Below are positions 43,325-52,721 of a stretch of DNA of 64,000 nt, piece after piece (positions within the stretch are counted from its first letter, which is position 1; every line of letters starts with the position of its first letter). The notes beneath the pieces are model-generated. The model did no database searches, was not told where the DNA came from, and saw nothing but the letters and a program-made list of their open reading frames with translations. The translations under genes were made by a program, and so were the position numbers. This stretch comes from JAKFWF01 sp963750535 (GTDB lineage: Bacteria > Pseudomonadota > Alphaproteobacteria > Rhizobiales > Hyphomicrobiaceae), in contig CAVVRF010000043.1 in the NCBI GenBank assembly GCA_963750535.1, positions 1 to 64,000 on the forward strand, given 5' to 3'.

Positions 43325-44374
43325 ATGCGTACGACAACGCGCCGCCTGGACAGGCCGGCGATCCGCAATTGCTTTGCCTTGATCGCGACGATGCTGCTGT
43401 CGGCGCCGTTCGCCCTCGCGCTGGCGGCGCAGGCGGGCGAGCTGCGACTGTCCCACCAGTGGACCGCCAACCAGGACGCGCGTGACGTAGCTGCCCGCGT
43501 CTTCGCGGAGGAGTTGCAAAAGCGCCTGCCGCAACAGCGCGTCACGATTCATTCCAGCTCGTCGCTGGTGGCCAATCCGGTCGAGCAGTATGACGCGATG
43601 CTCGACGGCCGTATCGAGATGGCGATCTTTCCTCTGTTCTATATCGCGCCAAAGGTGCCGGAGGTTTCGATCACGCTGATGCCGGGCGTGCCATCGTCGG
43701 TCGAGCAGGCGCGGCTTTTGAAAGGCAGCGAGTTCCAGACCAAGTTCCAGGATTTCTGTGAGCAGAAGGGTTTTCACGTCCTGGGCTGGTGGTGGCTCGC
43801 CGGCGGCATCGTCAGTCGCGAGGCCGACATCGGGGCACCGGCCAGCTACAAGAGCCTGATGGTGCGCAGCGGCGACCCGAACTTCGATCTGATGTTCCAG
43901 GCGGCCGGGGCGAAGTCGAAGGTGCTGTCGTCGCCCAAGATTGCCGGCAGCTTGAAGGACGGCAGCCTCGACGTGGCGCTGGCCTCGCTCGAATCGCTGG
44001 TCAGCCTCAAGATCTTCGAGTCCTCGAAGCGCGCGCTGATCGGTGGCGACACTCTCTATGTGTCGCTGCACCCGCTGATGATCTCGACCAAGGTGTGGAA
44101 CCAGCTCAGCGATGCGGAGAAGCTCGACTTCGAGGATGCCGCCGCGGTGGCGGAGGAAGCGTTCGAGCACAGCCAGGCAGTAGCCGAGAAACAGACGGTC
44201 GATACCTTCACCAAGGCCGGTGCCCAGGTGCGGCCGATGACGACGGACGAATACGAGGCCTGGCTCGCGATCGCCAACAAGACCTCGTGGCGCAACTATC
44301 GCGACATGAATCCGACCAGCCGCGGGCTGTTCGACGCCATGCTGATGAGCTTCATCAATCAGGGGAAGCGCTAG
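43325..44374 (+). CDS. TRAP-type solute-binding protein (DctP family), orphan
   Basis: A 349-residue protein with a signal peptide (FALIATMLLSAPFALALAAQ) and the DctP fold: GELRLSHQWTANQDARDVAA, then the central MVRSGDPNFDLMFQAAGAKS and PLMISTKVWNQLSDAEKLDF. DctP proteins deliver organic acids to TRAP membrane subunits. No dctQ or dctM gene is nearby. Two CTAG-type palindromes follow directly. Confidence 0.85.
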   Translation: MRTTTRRLDRPAIRNCFALIATMLLSAPFALALAAQAGELRLSHQWTANQDARDVAARVFAEELQKRLPQQRVTIHSSSSLVANPVEQYDAMLDGRIEMAIFPLFYIAPKVPEVSITLMPGVPSSVEQARLLKGSEFQTKFQDFCEQKGFHVLGWWWLAGGIVSREADIGAPASYKSLMVRSGDPNFDLMFQAAGAKSKVLSSPKIAGSLKDGSLDVALASLESLVSLKIFESSKRALIGGDTLYVSLHPLMISTKVWNQLSDAEKLDFEDAAAVAEEAFEHSQAVAEKQTVDTFTKAGAQVRPMTTDEYEAWLAIANKTSWRNYRDMNPTSRGLFDAMLMSFINQGKR

Positions 44375-44448
44375 TGTGATGATCCCGAAGTTCGCATTCA
44401 CCTCCCGGCAACACCGAGTTGCGAACTTCGGAATCGGAATCACACTAG
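44371..44448. repeat. CTAG-bounded palindrome, copy D
   Basis: Outer arms ctagtgtgat (44371-44380) and atcacactag (44439-44448). Inner arms gatcccgaagttcgc (44381-44395) and gcgaacttcggaatc (44421-44435, one mismatch). The left arm overlaps the TAG stop codon of the DctP-like gene (44372-44374), as copy C does for the repeat protein. Confidence 0.85.
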
Positions 44449-44461
44449 GATCAATGGCTTG

Positions 44462-44494
44462 CTAGTGCGACGAGCTTCGCGAACGGGACACTAG
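44462..44494. repeat. CTAG-bounded palindrome, short copy E
   Basis: ctagtgcgacgagcttcgcg, then aacgggacactag: both CTAG ends and the cgagcttcgcg core are present, but only one inner arm remains. It looks like a collapsed copy that lost its loop and other arm. It lies 13 bases after copy D. Confidence 0.65.
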
Positions 44495-44587
44495 CCGCCG
44501 GTGCCGTCTCGGCTCGATCGGCAGCTGCGGCCGCCGATCGACGCGTGCGAGTGATACGCTCGGAAGCGTTCCAGCGCGCGTCGGCTG

Positions 44588-46486
44588 CTACTCCGCCGCC
44601 GCCTTCTCGCCGCCGGGCTGCTGCTCGCCGAGGAAGCCGCCGCTCTGGCGCGCCCACAACTGGGCATAGAGGCCGCCGCGCGCGACCAGCTCGGCGTGAC
44701 TGCCTTCTTCCACGATGCGGCCGTGATCGAGGATGATCAGCCGGTCCATGGCGGCAATCGTCGACAGCCGGTGGGCGATGGCGATTACCGTCTTGCCGGC
44801 CATCAGGTTCTGGAACTGCTCCTGGATCGCGCCTTCGACCTCCGAGTCGAGCGCGCTGGTCGCCTCGTCGAGGATCAGGATCGGCGCGTCCTTCAATAGC
44901 ACGCGGGCGATCGCGATCCGCTGGCGCTGACCGCCCGAAAGCTTGACGCCGCGCTCGCCGACATGCGCCGCATAGCCCCTGCGGCCTCTCTGGTCCTCCA
45001 GCGTCTCGATGAACTCGTGCGCCTGCGCACGCTTTGCCGCCGCGATCGCAGCGGCCTCGCCGGCTTCAGGACGGCCATAGAGGATGTTGTCCAGCACCGA
45101 GCGGTGCAGCAGCGAGGTATCCTGCGTCACCATGCCGATCCGGGCGCGAAGCGAGTCCTGGGTCACCCCGGCGATGTCGTGGCCGTCGATCAGGATGCGC
45201 CCGCCCTCGAGGTCGTAGAACCGCAGCAGCAGGTTGACGAGCGTCGACTTGCCGGCGCCCGAGCGGCCGACAAGGCCGACCTTCTCGCCGGGCTTGATGG
45301 TGAGGGACAGGTTCTCGATCACGCTGCCGCGCCGCTCGTCGATGCGCGCGACTCGGCCATAGTGGAAGGCAACGTTCTCGAACCGGATCTCGCCCTCCGG
45401 CACGGTGAGCGCCGGCGCGGCAGGCTGGTCCACCACGTCGTGCGGGCGGGAGATCGCCATCATGCTCTCCTGCACGACGCCGATGTTGTCGAAGATGCCG
45501 GCGAGCGTCCACATGAACCAGCCGGACATGTTCATCAGCCGGATGACGAGGCCGGTGACGAGCGCGATCGCGCCGATCGTGACCAGGCCCCGGGTCCACA
45601 GCCAAATGGCGAGCCATGTCGTCACCACCAGCACCAGGCCGTTCAGTGTCCACAGCACCACCTCCATGATGCTGTTGAGGCGCAGCTGCTTCTTGTAGCG
45701 CTCGAGGAACTCGGTGAAGGCGCCGCGGGCATACTCGTCCTCGCGCTCGGTGTGCGCGAAGAGCTTGACCGTCGCCATGTTGGTGTAGCTGTCGACGATG
45801 CGGCCGGTCAGCATCGAGCGCGCTTCCGACATCTCGGCCGAGCGCTGCTCGATGCGCGGTACGAAATAGACGAGCGCCACGACATAGCCGGCGAGCCAGA
45901 CCAGCAACGGAATCGCCAGCAGGCGGTCGGCCTGGAAGAACAGGATCAGGGCGCCGACCCAATGCACGACGACCCACACCACCACGTCGCAGGTGTTGGC
46001 GGCGACGTCGCGGATCGCCGGGCCGACCTGGATCACGCGCGTCGCCACGCGCCCGGCAAAGTCGTTCTGGAAGAAGCCGAGGCTCTGGCGCAGCACGTAG
46101 CGATGGGCGAGCCAGCGGGTGCGGATGTTGACCGGGCCCTGGATCAGCTGCTGCTTCAACAGGTCGGCGACCGCCGACATGATCGGCCGCACCACCAGCG
46201 CCAGCACCGTCATGAAGATGAGCTCGGTCGCGTGGTCGGCGAAGAACGTCTGCGGGGTTCGCGCCTCCTTCATCATGTCGACGATGCGGGCGACGAACGC
46301 CATCACCGCCACCTCGAGGCTGGCAAGAATCAGCGTCGCCGTGGTCAGCAGCGCGAACGCCCACCACACCGGCTTCAGGTAGTACCAGAAGAACGGTACC
46401 AACCTTTCCGGCGGGCGGGCGATGGCTTGGTCGGTCGCGAACGGATCGATCCGCGTCTCGAACCAGGTGAAGATGCGCTCCAGCAT
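44588..46486 (-). CDS. ABC-type exporter (fused permease-ATPase)
   Basis: A 632-residue half-transporter from ATG 46486. Six membrane helices occupy about residues 35-330 (first: WWAFALLTTATLILASLEVA). The nucleotide-binding domain follows, with Walker A GRSGAGKSTLVNLLLRFYD, signature LSGGQRQRIAIARVLL, Walker B ILILDEATSALDSE and H-loop IAIAHRLSTIAAMDRLIILD. It belongs to the MsbA/ABCB-like exporter group and would act as a homodimer. The cargo is not deducible. Isolated between the palindromes and hemF. Confidence 0.92.
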   Translation of the reverse strand: MLERIFTWFETRIDPFATDQAIARPPERLVPFFWYYLKPVWWAFALLTTATLILASLEVAVMAFVARIVDMMKEARTPQTFFADHATELIFMTVLALVVRPIMSAVADLLKQQLIQGPVNIRTRWLAHRYVLRQSLGFFQNDFAGRVATRVIQVGPAIRDVAANTCDVVVWVVVHWVGALILFFQADRLLAIPLLVWLAGYVVALVYFVPRIEQRSAEMSEARSMLTGRIVDSYTNMATVKLFAHTEREDEYARGAFTEFLERYKKQLRLNSIMEVVLWTLNGLVLVVTTWLAIWLWTRGLVTIGAIALVTGLVIRLMNMSGWFMWTLAGIFDNIGVVQESMMAISRPHDVVDQPAAPALTVPEGEIRFENVAFHYGRVARIDERRGSVIENLSLTIKPGEKVGLVGRSGAGKSTLVNLLLRFYDLEGGRILIDGHDIAGVTQDSLRARIGMVTQDTSLLHRSVLDNILYGRPEAGEAAAIAAAKRAQAHEFIETLEDQRGRRGYAAHVGERGVKLSGGQRQRIAIARVLLKDAPILILDEATSALDSEVEGAIQEQFQNLMAGKTVIAIAHRLSTIAAMDRLIILDHGRIVEEGSHAELVARGGLYAQLWARQSGGFLGEQQPGGEKAAAE

Positions 46487-46808
46487 GCGTGTACCAATAG
46501 CGTTTGTCGGCGAGTATGTCGCGCGGACGGTGAGGCCATTTCCGGCTGTCATCCCAAGGCCTGACCACCGAGCCCACTGCGCCAAGGACGCCGCGGCCGA
46601 GGGCGTTGCGCGGTGGGTCCCAGCAATGCGTGCCGCGATGACGCCGGTTGCTCGGCCGGCCGGCGAGGCGCGGCCGCACATTCGAGATCAGTGCCGCCCG
46701 CGACGCGATCGGGATGACTTCGCGGGACGTTTGTCCCGGCATGGCTCGTCAGGTAGAACCCTATCACGACCAAACCATGACGACAGCCGGGAGTAGTAGG
46801 TGCATCCG
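46487..46808. other. Intergenic stretch between divergent exporter and hemF
   Basis: About 320 bases between divergent genes. It should hold both promoters, but no clear element was identified. A degenerate GTCATCCCAAGG...GTGGGTCCCAGC block (about 46,549-46,622) resembles a worn copy of the repeat type at 27,869. Confidence 0.35.
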
Positions 46809-47741
46809 ATGAAGCCCGACATCGCCAAGCTCACGCCGGTCGATCCATCGACCATCAACGCGCACAAGGCCATGGCGAGAGCCTGGTTTGAGCGCTTGCG
46901 CGACGACATCCTGACCGCGTTCGAGAAGATCGAGGCCGAGCTGCCGGCCTCGGCTCCTGGCGGGGACGCAGGTCCGGGCCAGTTCGCGCGCACCCCCTGG
47001 CAGCGCACCGATCAGTCCGGCGCCAGTGGCGGCGGCGGCACGATGGGCATGATGAGTGGCCGGGTGTTCGAGAAGGTCGGCGTGCATACCTCGACTGTCC
47101 ATGGCGAGTTTGCGCCCGAGTTCCGCAAGCAGATCCCGGGTGCCGACGCCGATCCGCGCTTCTGGGCCTCGGGAATCTCGCTCATCGCGCATCCGGCGAA
47201 CCCCAATGTTCCGACCGTGCACATGAACACGCGGATGGTGGTGACGACGCGGTGGTGGCTGGGCGGCGGCGCCGACCTGACGCCGATGCTCGATCGCCGG
47301 CGCACGCAGGATGATCCCGACACGCTCGCGTTCCATGCCGCGATGCGGGCGCCGTGCGCGGCGCATGCGATCGCCGACTACGCGCGCTACAAGAAGTGGT
47401 GCGACGACTATTTCTACCTTCCTCATCGCCAGGAAATGCGCGGCATCGGCGGCATCTTCTACGACTACCTGTCGCCGTCGCCGGCCGAAGGCGGATTTGA
47501 CGCGGCATTCGCATTCACCCGCGATGTCGGCCTTGCGTTCCTCGGCAGCTATCCGGCGATCGTCCGCCGCAATTATTCACAGGGCTACACCGCCGCCGAC
47601 CGCGACGAGCAACTCGTGCGCCGCGGCCGTTACGTCGAATTCAACCTGCTGTACGACCGAGGCACGATCTTCGGCTTGAAGACCGGGGGCAACGTCGCCT
47701 CGATCCTGTCATCGATGCCGCCGGTGGTGAAGTGGCCGTGA
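46809..47741 (+). CDS. hemF: Oxygen-dependent coproporphyrinogen III oxidase
   Basis: A 310-residue HemF from ATG 46809. Family blocks: GGGGTMGMMSGRVFEKVGVH, PNVPTVHMNTRMVVTTRWWL, GGGADLTPML and EMRGIGGIFYDYLSPSPAEG. It converts coproporphyrinogen III to protoporphyrinogen IX with O2 in haem synthesis, in the cytoplasm. Convergent with corA. Confidence 0.96.
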   Translation: MKPDIAKLTPVDPSTINAHKAMARAWFERLRDDILTAFEKIEAELPASAPGGDAGPGQFARTPWQRTDQSGASGGGGTMGMMSGRVFEKVGVHTSTVHGEFAPEFRKQIPGADADPRFWASGISLIAHPANPNVPTVHMNTRMVVTTRWWLGGGADLTPMLDRRRTQDDPDTLAFHAAMRAPCAAHAIADYARYKKWCDDYFYLPHRQEMRGIGGIFYDYLSPSPAEGGFDAAFAFTRDVGLAFLGSYPAIVRRNYSQGYTAADRDEQLVRRGRYVEFNLLYDRGTIFGLKTGGNVASILSSMPPVVKWP

Positions 47742-47777
47742 GGCGGGGCGAGCGGCGCGCCGGCCGACGGACCGCGG

Positions 47778-48749
47778 CTACAGCCAGCCCTTGCGGCGGA
47801 AGTAGGTGAACGGGACGACGGCCGAGATGACCATCATGATCAGCGCCATCGGGTAGCCCCAGAGGAACTCGAGCTCCGGCATGTGCTTGAAGTTCATGCC
47901 GTAGATCGAGGCGATCAAGGTCGGCGGCATCAGCATCACGGCGGCGACCGAGAACAGCTTGATGATCTGGTTCTGCTCGGTCGAGATCATGCCGAGCGTG
48001 GCGTCGAGCAGGAATGCGACGCGGTTGGACAGGAACCGCATGTGCTCCATCAGCGAGGACACGTCGCGATGCGCCACCTCGACGCGTGCGAGAATGTGCG
48101 CATCGTCCTTCCGTTCACGCGCCGCGTGGGCGAAGTAGGTGAGCACGCGGTCGATCGACAGCGCGGATTCCTGGGCCCGGGCGTTGGTATCGCCCTGTTT
48201 GCCGACGGCCTTGAGGATCGCCTCGAGCCGCCTGCCGCGGGTCTGCTGGCCGCCCTTGATTTCGAAGATCGCCGGTGCCGTGCGATCGACCTCGTCCTGG
48301 ATGCGTTCGATCAGGTCGGCCTCGCGGTGGATGATTGCCTCGATCAGGCCGATCATGATCGCGGGCGCGGCGCCGCAGGGAACGTCGCCCTTCTCCGCCT
48401 TCTGCAGGAATAGCGGGAACGCCTTCGGCTCGGCATAGCGCACGGTCACCAGGCGCTTGCCCGCGAGGATGAACGTCAGCGCCGTGGTCAGTGGCACCGG
48501 AGCCTCGACGTTGTAGACGATGAACGCGGTCATGAAATAGGCGCCGGTCTCCTGGTAGAGGCGGTTCGAGGCCTCGATCTCACGCATCTCGTCGCGGGTC
48601 GGGATCGCGATTCCGAGCAGCTTCTCGACGAATTTGTCCTCCTCCATCGTCGGATTGAGCAGATCGAGCCAGACCGTCTCGTCGCCGATCGACTGCGGGT
48701 TTGCGCGTCTGGTCAGGGCAGCACCCTGGTGATCGTAGATCGTCAGCAT
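47778..48749 (-). CDS. corA: CorA-type magnesium/cobalt channel
   Basis: A 323-residue protein with a long helical cytoplasmic domain (RARLEAILKAVGK-like region) and two C-terminal membrane helices joined by the signature YGMNF. It starts MLTIYDHQGAALTRRANPQS, as usual for alphaproteobacterial CorA. It forms pentameric Mg2+ channels in the inner membrane. Confidence 0.93.
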   Translation of the reverse strand: MLTIYDHQGAALTRRANPQSIGDETVWLDLLNPTMEEDKFVEKLLGIAIPTRDEMREIEASNRLYQETGAYFMTAFIVYNVEAPVPLTTALTFILAGKRLVTVRYAEPKAFPLFLQKAEKGDVPCGAAPAIMIGLIEAIIHREADLIERIQDEVDRTAPAIFEIKGGQQTRGRRLEAILKAVGKQGDTNARAQESALSIDRVLTYFAHAARERKDDAHILARVEVAHRDVSSLMEHMRFLSNRVAFLLDATLGMISTEQNQIIKLFSVAAVMLMPPTLIASIYGMNFKHMPELEFLWGYPMALIMMVISAVVPFTYFRRKGWL

Positions 48750-48894
48750 GGCCCTATTCCCCCGGCTGGCTGGCTGAGCGCCTTTGCGCTTGTCGGAGGC
48801 GATTGATACACCAGTACGCGAACCATGCCAGCCCCGCTTTTGGATGCTTATTGTGACAAGGTAAGGAAATGCGATCGATGGAGAGCAGAATCGC

Positions 48895-49809
48895 ATGGCG
48901 GAGACATTCGAACCGATCGAATTGGCTCGCGGCCGCGTCGGGGTGACGCTGATCGAGAGCCCGCTAGGTGGCCCGGTGCTGCGCCTCGAGGCGGCCGGCG
49001 GCGTCGCCGAGGTGGCGCTGCAAGGCGCGCAGGTGATCGGCTGGCAGCCGCGCGGACATGCGCCGGTGATCTGGATGTCGCCGATGGAGCGGCTGGCAAG
49101 TCCGCCCGACAGTCCGAAGCCGGTGCGCGGCGGCACGCCTGTCTGCTGGCCCTGGTTTGCCCAGCATCCGACCGACCCGGCGAAGCCCGCCCACGGGTTC
49201 GTCCGCACGCGCCTCTGGTCGGTGGACGCGACCGAGGCCGCCACGGATGCGGTGCGCGTCAAACTGTCGGTCGCGACGAGCGCTGCCGACCTGGCGCTGT
49301 GGCCACACGCGGCTCGCGCCGAGGTGGAAGTGACGCTCGGAAGCGGACTGCAGATTGCACTGGCGACTCACAACACCGGCAGCAGTGCCTTCGCGCTGAC
49401 CCAGGCGCTGCATACCTATTTCGCCGTCGGTGACATTGCCGACATCGAGGTCGAAGGCTTCGATCGACAGGGTTATGTCGACAAGCTCGACGGCAACGCC
49501 CGCAAGCAGCAGACGGGCAGCATCATCTTCGCCGCCGAGGTCGACCGCATCTACGACGAGCACCCGGGGGGCGCGGCGATCATCGACCGCGGCCTGAAGC
49601 GCCGGATCGGAATTGCGAAGTCGGGCAGCCGGTCGTCGGTGGTGTGGAACCCGTGGAGCGGAAAGGCGCGGCGGCTCGGCGACATGGGCCCTGACGGCTG
49701 GCGCCGAATGGTCTGCGTCGAGACCTGCAACGCTGGGGCTGATGTCGTGACGCTGCCGCCCGGCGGCACACATACGCTTTCGGCTAGCTATGGCGTCGAG
49801 TATATTTGA
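48895..49809 (+). CDS. D-hexose-6-phosphate mutarotase (YeaD-like)
   Basis: A 304-residue aldose-1-epimerase fold protein. It matches the YeaD group with GGTPVCWPWFAQHPTDPAKP, AHGFVRTRLW, LTQALHTYFAVGDIADIEVE and CVETCNAGADVVTLPPGGTH. It would interconvert anomers of glucose-6-phosphate or related sugars. No sugar operon is next to it. ATG 48895 gives a normal N-terminus. Confidence 0.87.
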   Translation: MAETFEPIELARGRVGVTLIESPLGGPVLRLEAAGGVAEVALQGAQVIGWQPRGHAPVIWMSPMERLASPPDSPKPVRGGTPVCWPWFAQHPTDPAKPAHGFVRTRLWSVDATEAATDAVRVKLSVATSAADLALWPHAARAEVEVTLGSGLQIALATHNTGSSAFALTQALHTYFAVGDIADIEVEGFDRQGYVDKLDGNARKQQTGSIIFAAEVDRIYDEHPGGAAIIDRGLKRRIGIAKSGSRSSVVWNPWSGKARRLGDMGPDGWRRMVCVETCNAGADVVTLPPGGTHTLSASYGVEYI

Positions 49810-49914
49810 CGATGGCCTTGCCTCGGTCCGGATATGGGTGGGTACGCCGGCCCGAATTACGCCATGCGTGCATACGCATGATCTTGACTGTGACATTTTG
49901 AGGGGGACTTGGTC

Positions 49915-50850
49915 ATGCTATTTCGCTTTCTACGGATCGCTTTGGCGCTGATCGCCGCAGCAGGCATGATGCTGTGGGCAGGCGCCGCAACTGCAAGATC
50001 GTTCAAGGATCTGTTCCCGGATGTGCAGTACAAGGACCCGAAGGTCCAGCAGCTGGTCGAGAGCTTCGACTATCGGCAGGGGCAGGTTGCATTGGGCGCG
50101 GGCGGTGTCGAGCTCAAGGTGCCGGTCGGGTTCTACTTTCTGCAGCAACGGGATGCTCGCCGCGTCCTGGTTGAAGTGTGGGACAATCCGCCGGCCGTGG
50201 CGGAAGGCGTACTCGGCATGATCCTGCCGGCCGGCAAGTCGCCGGTCGAGGACACCTGGGGCGCCATCGTCACATTCGACGCCGATGGATACGTGTCGGA
50301 CGAGGATGCCGCGAGCATCGACTATGACGCGATGCTGAAATCGATGAAGGAGGCGACTGCATCGGCGAGCGAGGAGCGCTCGCGCAATGGCTTTGGCACC
50401 ATGCGCCTCATCGGCTGGGCATCGCCGCCGTTCTACGACAAGCCCTCCCACAAGCTGCATTGGGCGAAGGAGCTCCAGTTCAACGACAGCCCCAGTCATA
50501 CGCTCAACTACGACGTGCGGGCGCTCGGCCGGCATGGCGTATTGAAAATGAACTTCGTGGCCGGGATCGATCAGCTGCAAGACATCAAGTCGGTGATTCC
50601 GGACGTGATGGCCATGCCGGATTTTGCCGCCGGCTCCCGCTATCAGGATTTCGTTCCCGGTACCGACAAGGTCGCCGCCTACGGCATCGGCGGACTGATC
50701 GCCGGCAAGGTGCTGGCCAAGGCCGGCGTGCTTGCCATCATGCTGGCGTTCCTGAAGAAGGGCTGGATCCTGGTGATTCTGGCGCTCGGCGGCGCATTCC
50801 GTTACCTGAAGGGATTGCTCGTCCGGAACCGGCCGCCTTCGACGTCCTGA
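49915..50850 (+). CDS. DUF2167 membrane-anchored protein
   Basis: A 311-residue protein from ATG 49915 with AGGGGG upstream. A signal peptide (FLRIALALIAAAGMMLWAGA) is followed by the DUF2167 domain: GFYFLQQRDARRVLVEVWDN, ILPAGKSPVEDTWGAIVTFD and YNVRALGRHG-like LNYDVRALGRHGVLKMNFVA. The C-terminus has a hydrophobic pair (GIGGLIAGKVLAKAGVLAIM, WILVILALGGAFRY) that fits a membrane anchor. Function unknown. Convergent with the RlaP-like gene with no space between. Confidence 0.85.
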   Translation: MLFRFLRIALALIAAAGMMLWAGAATARSFKDLFPDVQYKDPKVQQLVESFDYRQGQVALGAGGVELKVPVGFYFLQQRDARRVLVEVWDNPPAVAEGVLGMILPAGKSPVEDTWGAIVTFDADGYVSDEDAASIDYDAMLKSMKEATASASEERSRNGFGTMRLIGWASPPFYDKPSHKLHWAKELQFNDSPSHTLNYDVRALGRHGVLKMNFVAGIDQLQDIKSVIPDVMAMPDFAAGSRYQDFVPGTDKVAAYGIGGLIAGKVLAKAGVLAIMLAFLKKGWILVILALGGAFRYLKGLLVRNRPPSTS

Positions 50851-50851
50851 G

Positions 50852-51685
50852 CTAGTTTTCGCGGTCGATCGGAAATTTCGCCCAGGTGCGAAACAGCGCG
50901 GTCGCGGCCTCGCGAGTCTCGACCGTCGGCGGTATCGGTGCGGCGTCGAATGCACTGCCGGCGGCGCTGAACTCCTCGTCGATGAAGCGGCCGATCGGCG
51001 TCGGCAGGGTCGACGTGCCGAGCTCTCGCGTCACCGCCTTGCGCGCGAGAAGCTCGTCGACGATGTCGGATACCTCGCGGGGCGGCGCGCATTGTGCCAT
51101 CAGCGTCGGAAAGTGCATCGGCGCGATCGCGGCTTCCGGATTGAGCCGCAGCCAGCGCAGCACCGCCGCGGGCCGCAGGGCATAGAACACTTTCTTCAAG
51201 GCAACGTCGGCCTGGTCGGTAAAGTGCAATCGCCGCTGTCGCAGGCCGAGATGCAGATAGTGGCGCGCCACCATCTGGCGGTCGAGGCAGGTGCCGGCGA
51301 ATGCCAGCAGATCATTCTTGAATCGCTCGTCGCCGCGATAGACGATCGGCGATGTCAGCCACTCGACGACGACGGCGTTGCCCTTGACCAGCAGCTTCAG
51401 GGCCTTGGCGAGGTCCCAGCCGTTGACGTCGAGCTCGCCCTCGATCGGCGTTTCGATCACGTCGCGCGGAACCCAAGGCGTGAGGTAGTCGTCGGGACTG
51501 CGGGTGTAGATGAACCGGCAGTCGTAGTCGCTGTCGGGCGACGGGAAGCCCCATGCACGGCTGCCGCTTTCGACGGCAAGCAGGATGCGGGCGCCGCTGT
51601 CGGCTGCGATCTGATCGAGGCGGTGATCGACGCTCGCAACGGCGGCGCCGGCCATCGAGGATGGGATGCTGCGCAGGACCGACAT
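50852..51685 (-). CDS. RlaP-like predicted nucleotidyltransferase
   Basis: A 277-residue protein from ATG 51685. The nucleotidyltransferase pattern ILLAVESGSRAWGFPSPDSDYDCRF has the GSRAWG and DSDYD metal-site elements typical of the RlaP family (PF10127), linked in some bacteria to RNA repair. Only that motif and the overall layout support the call. No RNA-repair partners are adjacent. Confidence 0.75.
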   Translation of the reverse strand: MSVLRSIPSSMAGAAVASVDHRLDQIAADSGARILLAVESGSRAWGFPSPDSDYDCRFIYTRSPDDYLTPWVPRDVIETPIEGELDVNGWDLAKALKLLVKGNAVVVEWLTSPIVYRGDERFKNDLLAFAGTCLDRQMVARHYLHLGLRQRRLHFTDQADVALKKVFYALRPAAVLRWLRLNPEAAIAPMHFPTLMAQCAPPREVSDIVDELLARKAVTRELGTSTLPTPIGRFIDEEFSAAGSAFDAAPIPPTVETREAATALFRTWAKFPIDREN

Positions 51686-51716
51686 GGCTGGCGCGATCTC
51701 GTCATGACGATGTGGC

Positions 51717-51755
51717 GAAAAAGCGAGCGGCGCGGCCGCTGAGTGGGCCGCGCCG
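51717..51755 (-). terminator. Rho-independent terminator after the DUF2076 gene
   Basis: On the minus strand a perfect 10-bp stem (CGGCGCGGCC pairing with GGCCGCGCCG; 51746-51755 and 51728-51737) with an eight-base loop is followed within six bases by TTTTT (about 51718-51722). It lies just downstream of the DUF2076 gene, which ends at 51809. Confidence 0.7.
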
Positions 51756-51808
51756 TGTATCAATCAGCTCCGGCGCCTGCCGGTGTCGGTCCGACCGAGC
51801 CTTATCGA

Positions 51809-52591
51809 TCAGGTCTCGATGTCACCGCCGCCCCAGTCGGAGCCGCCGTCGTCGTAGCCGGCATCCTGGGAGTCGTCAGCGTTGGTGCCCTGGTCGTTGG
51901 ACGCTGCGTCCTGGTACTGCGGCTCGTTGCTGTAGACGCCGCCCTGGTCGTTGCTGTTGGCATCCTGGTAGCTGGGGAGCGGTGTCGCACCGTCTCCTGA
52001 CGCCGAATGCGCGCCGCTGTCGCCATGGCCGCCACGCATCATGTTGCCGATCGCGCCGGCGACGAGCACGCCGCCCGCGACACCTGCCGCGGTCGCCATG
52101 GCCGAGCGCATGAAGCCGCCGCCGCTCGACTGTGGCGCCTGCATCTGCGGCTGGCCATAGCCTTGCGGTTGGGCTTGCGGCTGGGGATTGCCCCAGGGCG
52201 AAGACGACTGCGCCGGGCCCGCATAGCCGGCTGACTGCCGTCCGACCGGAGGGACACTACCGCCCCAGGGCGAGGACTGCGGCGCGGCCGGTGCCGGCTT
52301 CGAGCCGCCGAACAGGCCGCCGAGGAAGCTTCCCCCGGACGACTGCTTCGCCTTGTCCTGCGCCGCCTGCAGTTGATTGACCATGTCCTCGAGCTCGCGA
52401 ATGCGCTCGTCGGCCTGCTGCAGCGCCTGATCCTGGACGATCACCGTCTGCACCAGCATGTAGGCCGAATCGCGGATCTGTCGCACCGACGAGTTGATGT
52501 GAGCCTCCGCCTCACGATCCTTGTCGATCGTGCCAACGGAGCGCATCCGTTCGAACACGCCTTCGATCAATTCGCGTTCCTCGGGTGTCAT
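51809..52591 (-). CDS. DUF2076 domain protein
   Basis: A 260-residue protein beginning MTPEERELIEGVFERMRSVG, the standard DUF2076 start, with a helical part (QQADERIRELEDMVNQLQAA). A low-complexity Gly/Pro/Gln/Ser stretch and a short hydrophobic Gly/Ala segment (MATAAGVAGGVLVAGAIGNM) follow. The Asp/Asn-rich tail contains two near-repeats (YQDANSNDQGGVYSNEPQYQ, DAASNDQG). The family is periplasm- or envelope-associated in some species; its role is not known. Confidence 0.82.
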   Translation of the reverse strand: MTPEERELIEGVFERMRSVGTIDKDREAEAHINSSVRQIRDSAYMLVQTVIVQDQALQQADERIRELEDMVNQLQAAQDKAKQSSGGSFLGGLFGGSKPAPAAPQSSPWGGSVPPVGRQSAGYAGPAQSSSPWGNPQPQAQPQGYGQPQMQAPQSSGGGFMRSAMATAAGVAGGVLVAGAIGNMMRGGHGDSGAHSASGDGATPLPSYQDANSNDQGGVYSNEPQYQDAASNDQGTNADDSQDAGYDDGGSDWGGGDIET

Positions 52592-52721
52592 CGACAAAGC
52601 TCCTCCGTCAGGGGGTTCAACTTGTGCGCATGATGTGGGGATCGCGCGCAACAGTGCAATAGCGCCGCCGCTCTAACAATTGGTGACTGCTAGTAGCCCC
52701 ATAACTGCGGGCCCGACAGGC

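Noticed and set aside
44963..46564. A 533-codon plus-strand open frame
   Set aside because: Antisense to the ABC exporter; composition (His/Asp/Gln-rich) is typical of a shadow frame.
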